A DNA stretch of 64,000 nt from Marinobacter salinisoli (GCF_017301335.1 NZ_CP071247.1:992001-1056000), one strand, 5' to 3'; positions 23,569 through 32,477 are shown, counted from the stretch's first letter. Numbers and translations: made by a program. The notes: a model not told the origin generated them from the letters alone.

Positions 23569-24546
23569 ATGACCGAAGGACGAAGTTGCCCGCTGGCGTA
23601 CCGGTATCGACCGGAGGACCTCTGTAACGACCCGCAACCTGCCGATGCAGATGTGCTCTACATCATCGGCGGCCTCTACGGTAACGCTCTGGCATTGGAC
23701 GAAATCGAGCGCCTGGCGCGGTTGGAAGAGCAACAGGGGCGTCGGGTCCGGCTCGTTTTCAATGGCGACTTCAACTGGTTCAACGCGGACGATGCCTTGT
23801 TCCGGGAGATTAACACCCGGGTTCTGGGCCATACCGTGAGCCTCGGCAATGTCGAATACGAACTGGCCAATCCCAGTGACGGTGCCGGATGTGGCTGTGC
23901 TTACCCGGAGTTTGTCGATCAGGGCGTGGTGGATCGTTCCAATCGCATCATGGAACGACTGCAAACGGTGGCGAATCGACACCCGGATCTGCAACAACAA
24001 CTGTCGGATCTGCCGCGGTATCGCTGCCTGATCTTTGGAGGCCTAAAGGTTCTGATCCTGCACGGGGATCCTAAGTCTCTGGCCGGGTGGGGGTTGGCCC
24101 ATGAGTCGTTTAGTGCTGCAAAGAATTCCCCGGGTTCTTCGGAGGCTCAAGGCGTGGCCCGGGTTGAGCAGTGGCTGGCGCTTACCGGTGCCGATCTGAT
24201 CGCCTGCACCCATACCTGCCTGCCGGTGTTGTGGCAGGGCAGTGTCGGCCAGCGGCGGCGGGTTGTCGTCAACAATGGCTCGGCCGGGATGGGCAATCTG
24301 CAGGGCGACGCGCGTGGGCTGATTACCCGGATTGGGCTGTCCGCCCCCGAGCAGTCGGTGATCGATGCGGCTCTTGGCGCGGTTTCGGTGTCTCTGCAGC
24401 CGGTCGCCTTTGATCCCGGCGCCTGGCTTGAACGTTTCGACCGTATCTGGCCGGCCGGATCAGATGCCGCCCTGTCCTACCGCCAGCGCCTCGCCGATGG
24501 CACGTCATTGCGGCCGGAGCAGGCGTCTTTCATGTCGATTTCGTAA
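23569..24546 (+). CDS. Metallophosphoesterase-like protein with altered metal site
   Basis: This 325-residue protein follows a calcineurin-like phosphoesterase pattern in order: YIIGGLYGNALALDEIE, VFNGDFNWFN, LGNVEYEL, ILHGDP and CTHTCLPVLW. The usual first motif (D-x-H) reads G-L-Y and the GNHE motif reads GNVE, so several metal ligands are missing. AAGGAGG precedes the ATG. It follows the symporter by 24 bases. It may be a degenerate or specialised phosphodiesterase; catalysis should not be assumed. Confidence 0.72.
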   Translation: MTEGRSCPLAYRYRPEDLCNDPQPADADVLYIIGGLYGNALALDEIERLARLEEQQGRRVRLVFNGDFNWFNADDALFREINTRVLGHTVSLGNVEYELANPSDGAGCGCAYPEFVDQGVVDRSNRIMERLQTVANRHPDLQQQLSDLPRYRCLIFGGLKVLILHGDPKSLAGWGLAHESFSAAKNSPGSSEAQGVARVEQWLALTGADLIACTHTCLPVLWQGSVGQRRRVVVNNGSAGMGNLQGDARGLITRIGLSAPEQSVIDAALGAVSVSLQPVAFDPGAWLERFDRIWPAGSDAALSYRQRLADGTSLRPEQASFMSIS

Positions 24547-24632
24547 CGGACTTTTCACTGGCGGTCAGCGTCAGCCGGTCTACGCTTGACATGGCGGGCT
24601 GGCCAGCGCGCGTCGGTGCGGCAAAGCCCGGC

Positions 24633-24660
24633 TTGAAAAATATTTTGTGGTCTATATAAT
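24633..24660 (+). promoter_or_regulatory. Sigma-70 promoter of ectA
   Basis: TTGAAA (24633-24638), 16 bases, then a consensus TATAAT (24655-24660). The expected start site near 24667 gives a 30-base leader before the ectA ATG. The match is strong and the surrounding DNA is AT-rich. Osmotic control is expected from the genes but no specific operator is seen. Confidence 0.75.
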
Positions 24661-24696
24661 TCACCACTAACTTTTTGAGATGAACTGAATCACGCT

Positions 24697-25212
24697 ATGA
24701 CATCTGAAGGTTCAAATACCACCGCCATCACGTTTCGCACACCGACGAAGGCTGATGGCTTTCGACTTCACCAGCTGGTTGACGAGTGTCCTCCGCTGGA
24801 CCCCAATTCCATCTACTGCAACCTGTTGCAGTGCAGCCACTTTGCCGAAACTGGCGTGGCCGCGGAGATCGACGGCGACCTGGTCGGCTTCATCTCCGGA
24901 TACATTCTTCCCCAGAAGCCCGAGACGCTGTTTGTCTGGCAGGTGGCCGTGCACGAGAAAGGTCGTGGACAGGGCCTGGCCAAGCGCATGCTGAAAGAGA
25001 TCGTCGGCCGCGATGCGTGCAAGAACGTGACGCATCTGGAGACCACGATCACGCCCGACAATGAAGCGTCCTGGGCCCTGTTCCGCTCTTTCGCCCGAGA
25101 CATGGGTGCGGAACTGACTCACCACGAGCACTTCGAGAAAGACGCCCACTTTGGCGGCGTGCACGATTCGGAGCACTTGCTGCGCATCGGGCCTTTCACG
25201 AAGTCGCCCTGA
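24697..25212 (+). CDS. ectA: L-2,4-diaminobutyrate acetyltransferase
   Basis: This 171-residue GNAT enzyme has the acetyl-CoA loop RGQGLAKRML (about residue 90). EctA-typical segments are FRTPTKADGFRLHQLVDECPPLD, FISGYILPQKPETLFVWQVAV and LETTITPDNEASWALFRSFA. It makes N-gamma-acetyl-diaminobutyrate, the ectoine synthase substrate. Length is normal. It is the first gene after a near-consensus promoter. The ribosome binding site is weak (GAGATGAA). Confidence 0.96.
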   Translation: MTSEGSNTTAITFRTPTKADGFRLHQLVDECPPLDPNSIYCNLLQCSHFAETGVAAEIDGDLVGFISGYILPQKPETLFVWQVAVHEKGRGQGLAKRMLKEIVGRDACKNVTHLETTITPDNEASWALFRSFARDMGAELTHHEHFEKDAHFGGVHDSEHLLRIGPFTKSP

Positions 25213-25270
25213 GCGGCCTTCCGAAACGGCGCTCCCCGACTGCGAACAACCGTGAGCAATTGAATTGACG

Positions 25271-25307
25271 AGCCGGCAGGCCGCTGAGGTAGGCCTGCCA
25301 TTCGGCT
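25271..25307 (+). other. Strong hairpin between ectA and ectB
   Basis: GGCAGGCC and GGCCTGCC form a perfect 8-bp stem with a 9-nt loop, extended by AGCC/GGCT outside. It lies in the 191-base ectA-ectB gap, unusually wide for this operon. No T tract follows, so an RNA processing or stability element is more likely than a terminator. Confidence 0.5.
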
Positions 25308-25403
25308 CCAATCAACGCCCGGTGAGTTTGTTGCGACCGACTGTGCACCACCGACAAACTCCCGCGCATTCACCTCGAACCTGACATGCTAAGAGGCAAG
25401 ACA

Positions 25404-26672
25404 ATGGAAATTTTCAAGTCAACTGAATCTGAAGTACGTGTATACAGCCGTGCCTTCCCGGTGATCTTCAACCGTGCCAAAAACGCGCACCTTTACGCCG
25501 AAGACGGCACCGAATACCTCGACTTCCTGGCCGGCGCCGGTTCCCTGAACTACGGCCACAACAACGACATCCTGAAGAAGTCACTGCTTGAGTACATCGA
25601 GTCCGACGGTGTGTCCCAGGGTCTGGACATGTTTACCACCGCCAAGCACGACTTTATCGAAGCGTACAAGACACACATCCTTGAGCCCCGTGGTCTGAAC
25701 TACAAAATGCAGTTCACCGGCCCGACCGGTACCAACTGTGTGGAAGCGGCCATGAAACTGGCGCGTAAGGTGAAAGGCCGTAGCGGCATCATCTCCTTCA
25801 CCAACGGTTTCCATGGTGTGACCATGGGCGCGGTTGCCGCGACCGGTAACAAGCACCACCGTGGCGGTGTTGGCACTCCGCTGGGTAACGTCGACTTCAT
25901 GTTCTACGACGGCTACCTGGGTGAAGACGTCGACAGCCTGGCGATCATGGACAAGCTGCTGAGCGACGGTTCCTCCGGTGTTGAACTGCCGGCGGCTGTG
26001 ATCGTTGAAGCCGTGCAGGGCGAAGGCGGCCTGAACGCGTGTCGCGCCGAGTGGTTGAAGGGGCTGTCCGAGCTGTGCAAGAAGCACGACATCCTGCTGA
26101 TTGTTGATGACATCCAGGCGGGTAACGGTCGCACGGGCGAGTTCTTCAGCTTCGAATTTGCCGGCATCAAGCCGGACATCGTGACCGTCTCCAAGTCCCT
26201 GAGTGGCTACGGCCTGCCCATGGCGCTGGTGCTGTTCAAGCCAGAGCTGGACGTGTGGGGACCGGGTGAGCACAACGGTACCTTCCGTGGTAACAACATG
26301 GCGTTCATCACCGCCCGCGCCGCCATCGAGACCTACTGGAAAGACGACGCCTTCGCCAACGAAGTGAAGGCCAAGACCAAGGTACTGGGCGACGCCCTGC
26401 AGGCGATCTGCGACAAGTACCAGGGCCAGTTCAAGATGAAAGGCCGTGGCCTGATGCGTGGTATCGAGGCGAAAGACGCGGATATCACTGGTCCGATCAC
26501 CAAGCGTGCCTTCGAGAAGGGCCTGATCATTGAGACCAGCGGTCCGAATGATGAAGTCATCAAGTGCCTGATGCCGCTCACCACGTCCGAGGAAGACCTG
26601 AAGAAAGGTGCTGCTATCCTTGCAGAATGCGTGGATGAAATCATGCAGGAAGGAATCAGCAAGGCGTCTTAA
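25404..26672 (+). CDS. ectB: Diaminobutyrate-2-oxoglutarate aminotransferase
   Basis: This 422-residue class III PLP aminotransferase has EctB-typical [19 protein letters not shown] and [12 protein letters not shown]-site residues in [18 protein letters not shown], and the catalytic Lys in [13 protein letters not shown]. It converts aspartate semialdehyde to diaminobutyrate with glutamate. AAGAGGCAAGACA precedes MEIFKSTES. The expected next gene, ectC, is absent: the stop sits inside a terminator-like palindrome, and aspartokinase follows after 52 bases. Confidence 0.96.
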   Translation: MEIFKSTESEVRVYSRAFPVIFNRAKNAHLYAEDGTEYLDFLAGAGSLNYGHNNDILKKSLLEYIESDGVSQGLDMFTTAKHDFIEAYKTHILEPRGLNYKMQFTGPTGTNCVEAAMKLARKVKGRSGIISFTNGFHGVTMGAVAATGNKHHRGGVGTPLGNVDFMFYDGYLGEDVDSLAIMDKLLSDGSSGVELPAAVIVEAVQGEGGLNACRAEWLKGLSELCKKHDILLIVDDIQAGNGRTGEFFSFEFAGIKPDIVTVSKSLSGYGLPMALVLFKPELDVWGPGEHNGTFRGNNMAFITARAAIETYWKDDAFANEVKAKTKVLGDALQAICDKYQGQFKMKGRGLMRGIEAKDADITGPITKRAFEKGLIIETSGPNDEVIKCLMPLTTSEEDLKKGAAILAECVDEIMQEGISKAS

Positions 26673-26686
26673 GACGCCTTGTTTTT
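26661..26686 (+). terminator. Intrinsic terminator overlapping the ectB stop
   Basis: AAGGCGTCTTAAGACGCCTT is a perfect 20-base palindrome directly followed by GTTTTT. It contains the ectB stop codon and lies 39 bases before ask. It would cut or reduce read-through from ectAB into the aspartokinase gene. Confidence 0.7.
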
Positions 26687-26724
26687 CCACTCCACTCATT
26701 TCTGCAGTTAGCGAAGGCAAAGGT

Positions 26725-28179
26725 ATGGCGTCTCAACAACATACTGTCGAAAAAATCGGCGGTACCTCGATGAGTAACTACGAGGCTGTCCGCGATAACA
26801 TCATTATTGGTAATCGCAGCAAGGACGACCTCTATCAGCGGATTTTCGTGGTGTCGGCGTACGGCGGTGTCACCAACGAACTGCTGGAACACAAGAAAAC
26901 CGGTGAGCCAGGGGTCTACGCCCTGTTCGCCGACGCAGAATCGGACTGGGCCTGGGGCGATGACCTCACCAAGCTGGTCAAGCTGCTCACCGACATCAAT
27001 GGCGAACTGTTCGAAGATCCGATGCTCAAGCAGCAGGCGGACCAGTTCATCACGGACCGGATTGAAGGGGTGCGTGGCTGCCTGATCGATCTGCAGCGTC
27101 TTTGCTCCTATGGCCAGTTCCAGCTGGAAGAGCATCTGCTGACCGTGCGCGAAATGCTGGCAGGGATCGGCGAGGCTCACAGCGCTTTTAATACGGCGAT
27201 GAAACTCCAGCAGGAAGGCATCAACGCGCGGTTTGTCGATCTGACCGGCTGGCGCGACGCGGAGCTGCTGCCGCTGGACCAGAAGCTGAAGCAGGCGTTC
27301 GATGCGGTCGACCTCAGCCGCGAGCTGCCGATTGTGACCGGTTATACCCAGTGCAAGGAAGGCCTGATGCGTACCTTCGACCGGGGGTACAGCGAGATGA
27401 CCTTCAGCCGGGTGGCGGTGATCACCGAAGCCCGCGAGGCGATCATCCACAAGGAATACCACCTGAGCTCCGCCGATCCGAAGATCGTTGGCGAAGGCAA
27501 GGTGGTGCCACTGGGCCGGACCAACTACGACGTGGCCGACCAACTGGCCAACCTGGGTATGGAAGCTATCCATCCCAAGGCTGGCAAGGGGCTGCGCCAG
27601 AACGAAATCCCGCTGCGGGTGATGAACACCTTTGAGCCGGAGCACACCGGTACCCTGATCACCGGCGATTACATCAGTGAAACGCCTCAGGTGGAGATCA
27701 TTGCCGGCACCAAAGGCGTGTTTGCCGTTGAAGTGTTCGATCAGGACATGCAGGGCGAACCCGGCTCCGACCGCCGGATTCTGGAGATTCTGGGCCGCTT
27801 CAAGGTCCGGTTCATGTCCAAGGACACCAATGCCAACACCATCACCCACTACGTGGATGGCACCCTGAAGAACGTCAAGCGGGTGGTCAAGGCGCTGAAG
27901 GAAGAGTTCCCGAACGCCGAAATCAGCACCCGTAAAGTGGCGCTGGTGTCTGCCATCGGCAGTGACATGAAGGCACCGGACATCCTTGGCCGCTCGGTGA
28001 AGGCACTGGTCGATGAGGAAATCAGTGTACTGGCGATGCACCAGTGCATGCGTCAGGTGGACATCCAGTTCGTGGTCGACGAAGACCATTACGACAAGGC
28101 CATTGCCGCGCTGCATGCGGCGCTGATTGAGCCTCACAACCACGAATACGCGATCGTCGCTGCGTCGACCATCGGGTAA
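26725..28179 (+). CDS. ask: Ectoine-type aspartate kinase
   Basis: This 484-residue protein has the aspartokinase start VEKIGGTSMSNYEAV, the kinase segment DRGYSEMTFSRVAV and a C-terminal ACT pair (EIIAGTKGVFAVEVF; KVALVSAIGSDMKAPDI). This form accompanies ect operons (Ask_Ect) and is thought to escape normal feedback control, feeding aspartyl phosphate into ectoine. The ATG at 26725 is set by homology and GCGAAGGCAAAGGT; the open frame begins earlier inside ectB. It follows ectB directly, with no ectC. Confidence 0.94.
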   Translation: MASQQHTVEKIGGTSMSNYEAVRDNIIIGNRSKDDLYQRIFVVSAYGGVTNELLEHKKTGEPGVYALFADAESDWAWGDDLTKLVKLLTDINGELFEDPMLKQQADQFITDRIEGVRGCLIDLQRLCSYGQFQLEEHLLTVREMLAGIGEAHSAFNTAMKLQQEGINARFVDLTGWRDAELLPLDQKLKQAFDAVDLSRELPIVTGYTQCKEGLMRTFDRGYSEMTFSRVAVITEAREAIIHKEYHLSSADPKIVGEGKVVPLGRTNYDVADQLANLGMEAIHPKAGKGLRQNEIPLRVMNTFEPEHTGTLITGDYISETPQVEIIAGTKGVFAVEVFDQDMQGEPGSDRRILEILGRFKVRFMSKDTNANTITHYVDGTLKNVKRVVKALKEEFPNAEISTRKVALVSAIGSDMKAPDILGRSVKALVDEEISVLAMHQCMRQVDIQFVVDEDHYDKAIAALHAALIEPHNHEYAIVAASTIG

Positions 28180-28182
28180 CGG

Positions 28183-28223
28183 ATTACCGGCAGGCGGAAC
28201 CGGTCGCTCCGCCTGCGGGTAAT
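28183..28223 (+). terminator. Long hairpin after ask
   Basis: ATTACC-G-GCAGGCGGA and TCCGCCTGC-G-GGTAAT pair over 15 bp with a single G-G mismatch and a 9-nt loop, just after the ask stop. There is no T run, but this is the natural end of the ectoine transcript. Confidence 0.55.
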
Positions 28224-28431
28224 GGAGGGAGTCTTGCCTCCAGATCGGGGCGTCCGGGTGGCCGGCCTGCAAATGCGGGTTTTTCATTCCGGACGCTGAC
28301 CGATCACCCTTCTGGGTATGCCTGGCAGCTCTCTCCCACCCATATATTCCCTTCCCCTATCCCGTGTTGACGGGAATCCAGCCCCTGCCGATTGTCGTAT
28401 CCTCTTTAAATTCCAGACTGGACCCTTAGCC

Positions 28432-29433
28432 ATGCTTGAATCCAGAAGGCTGGGACCGTCTCCGACCGCGCCGCAAGACGGCGACAAGGAAACGCTGGTT
28501 GGGCTTTACTTCAGGGATGCGTCCCGGTACGAATTGTTGACCGACGAGGCGGAACGCCGCCTTTCCCGCAAACTGAACACCTGCTATCGCGTGGTCAGAG
28601 ACGCGTCGGGCCTGCCTGACGATACCCCGTTGACCTACCGGACCGTCATTGGTGCACCGGATATCGACACAGTTGAGTCGTCCGTGCGGATGCGGCGTGC
28701 CCTGCAACTGGCCAGTGCCTGCCGCCGGAAACTCATCCAGAGTAACCTGCGTCTGGCCGTGCACATCGCACGGCGCTACAGCCAGCAGGGCATCGCCATG
28801 TCCGATCTGATCCAGGACGCCAACGTGGGGCTGATCAAGGCCGCCGAGCGGTTTGATCCGAGCCGGGGTTTCAAGTTTTCCACCTACGCTTACTGGTGGA
28901 TCAGCGAGGAGGTTAAGCGGTGCCTGCAGCGCGGAACCCGACTGGTGCACACGCCGGAAAACGTGGTGGACGAGATTCGTCAGCTGCACAAAGTGTCGTT
29001 GCGCATGCACCAGAGTCTGGGGCGTGTTCCGTCCCAGGCCGAACTGGCCAAGGCGATGGAGGCGTCGCCGTCACGCATCAACGAATTGCGGGCGCTGGCG
29101 CTGAGAGAGATCTCCACCGATACGCCACTGGTCGCTGATGGTTCTGTCACCCTGGGCGATAGCCTGGCTGCTGAAGAGCAACTGGTGCCGGAGCAATCCA
29201 TGGCCCAGCGGGATCGTCGCCGTGCTCTGGACTCCATGTTCATCGAGCTGACAGACCGGGAACAGGCCATATTATCTCGCCGTTTTGGCCTGGGCTTGCC
29301 GGCACCGGAAACCCTTCAGGTGATCTCCGATGATATGGGTATCAGCCGCGAGCGGGTGCGTCAGATCGAGAAGCTCGCTCTGAAGAAACTCCAGAGTCTG
29401 TTCCACGATGCCGACGAGGTGTTTGGGGGATAG
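28432..29433 (+). CDS. RpoS-like (group 2) sigma-70 factor
   Basis: This 333-residue sigma factor has a region 1.2-like LVGLYFRDASRYELLTDEAERRLSRKL. Region 2 is intact (LIQSNLRLAVHIARRYSQQGIAMSDLIQDANVGLIKAAERFDPSRGFKFSTYAYWWI), followed by region 3. Region 4 reads LTDREQAILSRRFGLG...VISDDMGISRERVRQIEKLALKKL. The core is complete and expected to be active. The ATG at 28432 is preferred; an upstream extension of 38 residues looks non-homologous. It follows the ectoine genes on the same strand, suggesting a stress sigma, but it has its own 250-base upstream region. Confidence 0.88.
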   Translation: MLESRRLGPSPTAPQDGDKETLVGLYFRDASRYELLTDEAERRLSRKLNTCYRVVRDASGLPDDTPLTYRTVIGAPDIDTVESSVRMRRALQLASACRRKLIQSNLRLAVHIARRYSQQGIAMSDLIQDANVGLIKAAERFDPSRGFKFSTYAYWWISEEVKRCLQRGTRLVHTPENVVDEIRQLHKVSLRMHQSLGRVPSQAELAKAMEASPSRINELRALALREISTDTPLVADGSVTLGDSLAAEEQLVPEQSMAQRDRRRALDSMFIELTDREQAILSRRFGLGLPAPETLQVISDDMGISRERVRQIEKLALKKLQSLFHDADEVFGG

Positions 29434-29479
29434 GAAGGAAGACAACAAGGAGGTATATGGGTGGCGGCGTCTGACGCCA

Positions 29480-29932
29480 TCAGGCGCCGCTGCTGAAATA
29501 CCAGATTCCGACCACGATCTGACACAGCACAACCACGGCCGTGAGCAACAACCTCAGTTTGAGGTACCACCCGGGCCAGTAAATCCGCATCCACTTCACA
29601 TCGACCACATACAGCGCCACGAACGCGGCGGTGTAGATAAAAATCTGCACGCCTACCGGTGGAATCAGCCCCAGGCCCGCGACCAGAAAAAACACCTGGC
29701 TGAGCACCATGGTCACCACCGGCGACTGTGGATAGCTGCGATCCCCCAGTTGCATGGCGATGGGCCAGTAGACCCCGGCCATGAACGCCAGAATGCCCGC
29801 GCTGTAGAGGTAGAACCAATGCAGCACCAGTTCCCGTGACTGAGGCATCAGGTAGAGCGCGAGAACGGCCGACAGAAACGGGATCAGTCCCGCCAGCCCG
29901 ACCATTACCGCCAGACGCGAGACCGCGATCAT
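29480..29932 (-). CDS. DUF3429-type small membrane protein
   Basis: This 150-residue protein has about five hydrophobic helices, with GLIPFLSAVLALYL, FMAGVYWPIAM and a conserved GWYLKLRLLLTAVV near the C-terminus. This resembles the DUF3429 family of unknown function. AAGGAG precedes the ATG, which overlaps the upstream gene's stop (ATGA). It likely works in the inner membrane with the small protein encoded just before it. Confidence 0.75.
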   Translation of the reverse strand: MIAVSRLAVMVGLAGLIPFLSAVLALYLMPQSRELVLHWFYLYSAGILAFMAGVYWPIAMQLGDRSYPQSPVVTMVLSQVFFLVAGLGLIPPVGVQIFIYTAAFVALYVVDVKWMRIYWPGWYLKLRLLLTAVVVLCQIVVGIWYFSSGA

Positions 29933-30267
29933 GGGCGCTCCTTGCGAACGCGGATCCGAAGCGGTTCGACCTGGTCGGCAGGCATACCGACCATCTCATG
30001 GTAGGCCGAGGGATGGACAATCTGGGTCTCGCGGATGCTCAGGCTACCCAGCGTGTCCTGGGTTTCCCAGGCGCTGCGGAACAGCCGGGTGCTTCCAGCC
30101 TTGTCCGACAGCAGGTAGATCTGATCACTGATGGTGAGTCGAGCCATGTAGTGTTGGCCCTCCAGCGACACGATCTCCAGCAGATCGATGAGGGGCTCAG
30201 CCTGTTCTCTCAGTTCTTCTAGGGTGATTCTCACCGTGGTGTCCCGCAACGAGTATGTTTCGTTCAC
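29929..30267 (-). CDS. Small conserved protein (possibly DUF6482)
   Basis: This is a 112-residue soluble protein starting at GTG (MNETYSLRDTTVRITLEELREQ). It has the segments LEGQHYMARLTISDQIYLLSDKAG and RLFRSAWETQDTLGSL. I recall similar proteins in Pseudomonas and Marinobacter annotated DUF6482, but this is memory only. No catalytic motif is seen. It is coupled to the membrane protein downstream by a 4-base overlap. Confidence 0.65.
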   Translation of the reverse strand: MNETYSLRDTTVRITLEELREQAEPLIDLLEIVSLEGQHYMARLTISDQIYLLSDKAGSTRLFRSAWETQDTLGSLSIRETQIVHPSAYHEMVGMPADQVEPLRIRVRKERP

Positions 30268-30291
30268 ATACGACCCGGGTACCGGTAAAGA

Positions 30292-30873
30292 TCATTGGCC
30301 GAGGGCGCGACACACCTGATGCTGGGGGCATCTGACCAGGTGGTCGTTGACCATTCCTGTTGCCTGCATGAAGGCGTAGACGATGGTCGGGCCCACAAAG
30401 GTGAAGCCTGCGTTCTTCAGCGCCTTGGACATGGCCTCGGCTTCCGGGGTGGTGACGGGCACCTGCTCGAAGTCTTGCCAACGGTTCTGAATCGGTGCGC
30501 CATTGACGAAGGACCACAGAAAATCGGCGAAGTTTGTGCCTTTTTCCCGAAGTTCCAGGAATCCGCGCGCATTCTTTATGATCGATTGGACTTTCAGCCG
30601 GTTCCGGATAACCCCGGGATTGGCCAGCAGTTCCGCGACTTTCTGATCGTCGTAGCGGACGATGCGTTCAGGATCGAAGCCGTCATAGGCCGCCCGGTAG
30701 GTTTCCTGCTTCCGAAGAATGGTGAGCCAGCTCAGCCCGGCCTGCTGGCCGTCCAGGCAGAGCTTTTCAAACAGCGCCCGCTCGTCCCATTCCGGGCGGC
30801 CCCAGACGGTATCGTGGTAGTGGACGTAGAGCGGATCGGTGCCACACCAGGGGCAGCGCTGGCTATCGGACAT
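30292..30873 (-). CDS. tag: DNA-3-methyladenine glycosylase I
   Basis: This 193-residue protein has the Tag signature. The N-terminal zinc ligands are CPWCGTDPLYVHYHD, and the C-terminal His/Cys ligands lie in VNDHLVRCPQHQVC. WGRPEWDERALFEKLCLDGQQAGLSWLTILRKQ and GPTIVYAFMQA are also present. It excises 3-methyladenine from alkylated DNA in base excision repair. Length is normal. It is transcribed toward the DUF6482/DUF3429 pair. Confidence 0.95.
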   Translation of the reverse strand: MSDSQRCPWCGTDPLYVHYHDTVWGRPEWDERALFEKLCLDGQQAGLSWLTILRKQETYRAAYDGFDPERIVRYDDQKVAELLANPGVIRNRLKVQSIIKNARGFLELREKGTNFADFLWSFVNGAPIQNRWQDFEQVPVTTPEAEAMSKALKNAGFTFVGPTIVYAFMQATGMVNDHLVRCPQHQVCRALGQ

Positions 30874-30890
30874 GATGGTGCCTCATCGAT

Positions 30891-31649
30891 TCAGGACTCT
30901 CTGGGTTGGATGGTCTGTCTTAAAATCGGTGTCGCGCCGTCCGGTTGCCTCTGACAGGAATCCAGACGGAACTCCGGGCCGGGCGGGTCGGCAATGACCA
31001 CGTCCGGTTCGCCGGCGGTGGCTTGGTGCCACACCAGAGTGGCGAGACAGTCGGGTAACTCAACGATGCTGGCGTGCCAGCCGGGTTCGTCCTGATCCCC
31101 CACAAGCTCGAACTCCGGCAAAACCTCCAGGGTTTGCAGGTTGCCGGCAATGCCGCGGCCAGTGGCCTTCAGCCAGGCTTCTTTCAGGGTCCAGACTTTC
31201 AGAAAGCTGAACACGTCGTTCTCGGCCAGTAACCAGGACTGTTCCCTCGGGCTGAACCAGCGCTTAACAATGGCCTGCCACTGGGGGCGGCGCTGCAGGG
31301 GCTCGATATCCACGCCAATCGGAAAACCGTGGCTGATGGCGCAGGCCGCCGTGCCCTGGCTGTGGCTCAGGGACAGGCGCCAGCCTTCGGGGGCGGCGGA
31401 CCGAACCGGCCGCCCGTCCACCGGTCGGCAAGCCTCCACGGGGAGCTGGCTCGCCGCCGACAGCGCTTGTCGGATCAGCCATCGACTGAGCAGGAATTCA
31501 TGACGTCGCGGCCCGGTCAGGCCCGACAGGGTTGTGTGCTCGTGACCCGTCAGCCAGTTCGGCGGCGCGGGCACGCTGGGTTCACCGCCGCGACACAGCC
31601 AGAGGATTGGCGCGGAATCAGGGTTGCAGGCGCTGGATGAGCCAGCCAT
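30891..31649 (-). CDS. 4'-phosphopantetheinyl transferase (Sfp type)
   Basis: This is a 252-residue protein with the PPTase motifs GVDIE (Mg2+-binding Asp) and FSFLKVWTLKEAWLKATGRG (W/FxxKEAxxK), plus RLSLSHSQG. It attaches phosphopantetheine to carrier proteins (ACP, PCP or similar). The start at 31649 is favoured by AAGGG; the ATG at 31655 is possible. The gene overlaps the end of pdxH by 32 bases. No carrier-protein gene cluster lies in the window, so it likely serves targets elsewhere. Confidence 0.88.
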   Translation of the reverse strand: MAGSSSACNPDSAPILWLCRGGEPSVPAPPNWLTGHEHTTLSGLTGPRRHEFLLSRWLIRQALSAASQLPVEACRPVDGRPVRSAAPEGWRLSLSHSQGTAACAISHGFPIGVDIEPLQRRPQWQAIVKRWFSPREQSWLLAENDVFSFLKVWTLKEAWLKATGRGIAGNLQTLEVLPEFELVGDQDEPGWHASIVELPDCLATLVWHQATAGEPDVVIADPPGPEFRLDSCQRQPDGATPILRQTIQPRES

Positions 31650-32253
31650 CGCCATCCCTTACGTATTCAAAACGGTCGTGAAGCCGGCTCGGCCGACCTT
31701 GCCAGAATTCGATCCGCTCGGGCCGGACCCGGTAGCCGCCCCAGAAGCTGGGCAGCGGTATTTCGCCGTCGCTGAATTTGCGCTTCATCTCAGCCACCTT
31801 CTGCTCCAGCAGACCCCGGGAGGTGATGGCTTTGCTCTGTTCCGACACCCAGGCGCCAATCTGGCTGCCCCGTGGGCGGGAGGCAAAGTAACGCAGGGAT
31901 TCCGCTTTGCTGATCTTTTCCACCTTGCCCTGAATGCGGACCTGGCGGTTCAGGCCAATCCACGGAAACAGCAGCGCGGCCTGGGGGTTTTGCTGCAGTT
32001 CGTGGGCCTTGCGGCTGCTGTAATTGGTGTAAAACACGAAGCCGTCGTGATCGAAATACTTCAGCAGCACGGTGCGCAGGTTGGGCAGGCCATCGCCGCC
32101 GCTGGTGGCCAGCGACATGGCATTGGGTTCGAGCAGCTCGGCTTTGCGGGCGTCTTCAAACCAGAGCTTGAACTGCCGGATCGGATCGTCGTCCAGTGCA
32201 TCACGGTCGAGGCCTTCGCTTTCGAAATCCCGACGCATATCGCCGATGTCCAT
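31618..32253 (-). CDS. pdxH: Pyridoxamine/pyridoxine 5'-phosphate oxidase
   Basis: This 211-residue flavoprotein has PdxH segments NAMSLATSGGDGLPNLRTVLLKYFD, GFVFYTNYSSRKAHELQQNP, FASRPRGSQIGAWVSEQS and the C-terminal WGGYRVRPERIEFWQGRPSRLHDR. It uses FMN and O2 to form pyridoxal phosphate. GAAGAGG precedes the ATG at 32253. It is likely co-transcribed with the PPTase gene, which overlaps its end. Confidence 0.96.
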   Translation of the reverse strand: MDIGDMRRDFESEGLDRDALDDDPIRQFKLWFEDARKAELLEPNAMSLATSGGDGLPNLRTVLLKYFDHDGFVFYTNYSSRKAHELQQNPQAALLFPWIGLNRQVRIQGKVEKISKAESLRYFASRPRGSQIGAWVSEQSKAITSRGLLEQKVAEMKRKFSDGEIPLPSFWGGYRVRPERIEFWQGRPSRLHDRFEYVRDGDGWLIQRLQP

Positions 32254-32477
32254 AACCTCTTCCCTCTGATCAAGAATCTGTCGTCAGTACGAGCGCAGAG
32301 CATATCGGGTTCAGCGGGCCCTGTCAGGGGGCTGCTGGCGCCCGTGGTTACAGAATAACAACAAATCCGGCAAGGCCCGTGCCGGGTTGTTGCGTATCTC
32401 TGCAGACATAAGTGGCCGCCCCGCAAAGGGATTGCCACAGCGATCCCGCAAATCGAATTCGCAGAGAGGTCAATACG

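Noticed and set aside
32254-32477. Possible c-di-GMP riboswitch upstream of the MHYT gene
   Set aside because: I found only a 6-bp hairpin (CCGGCA/TGCCGG) and no GEMM core sequence.
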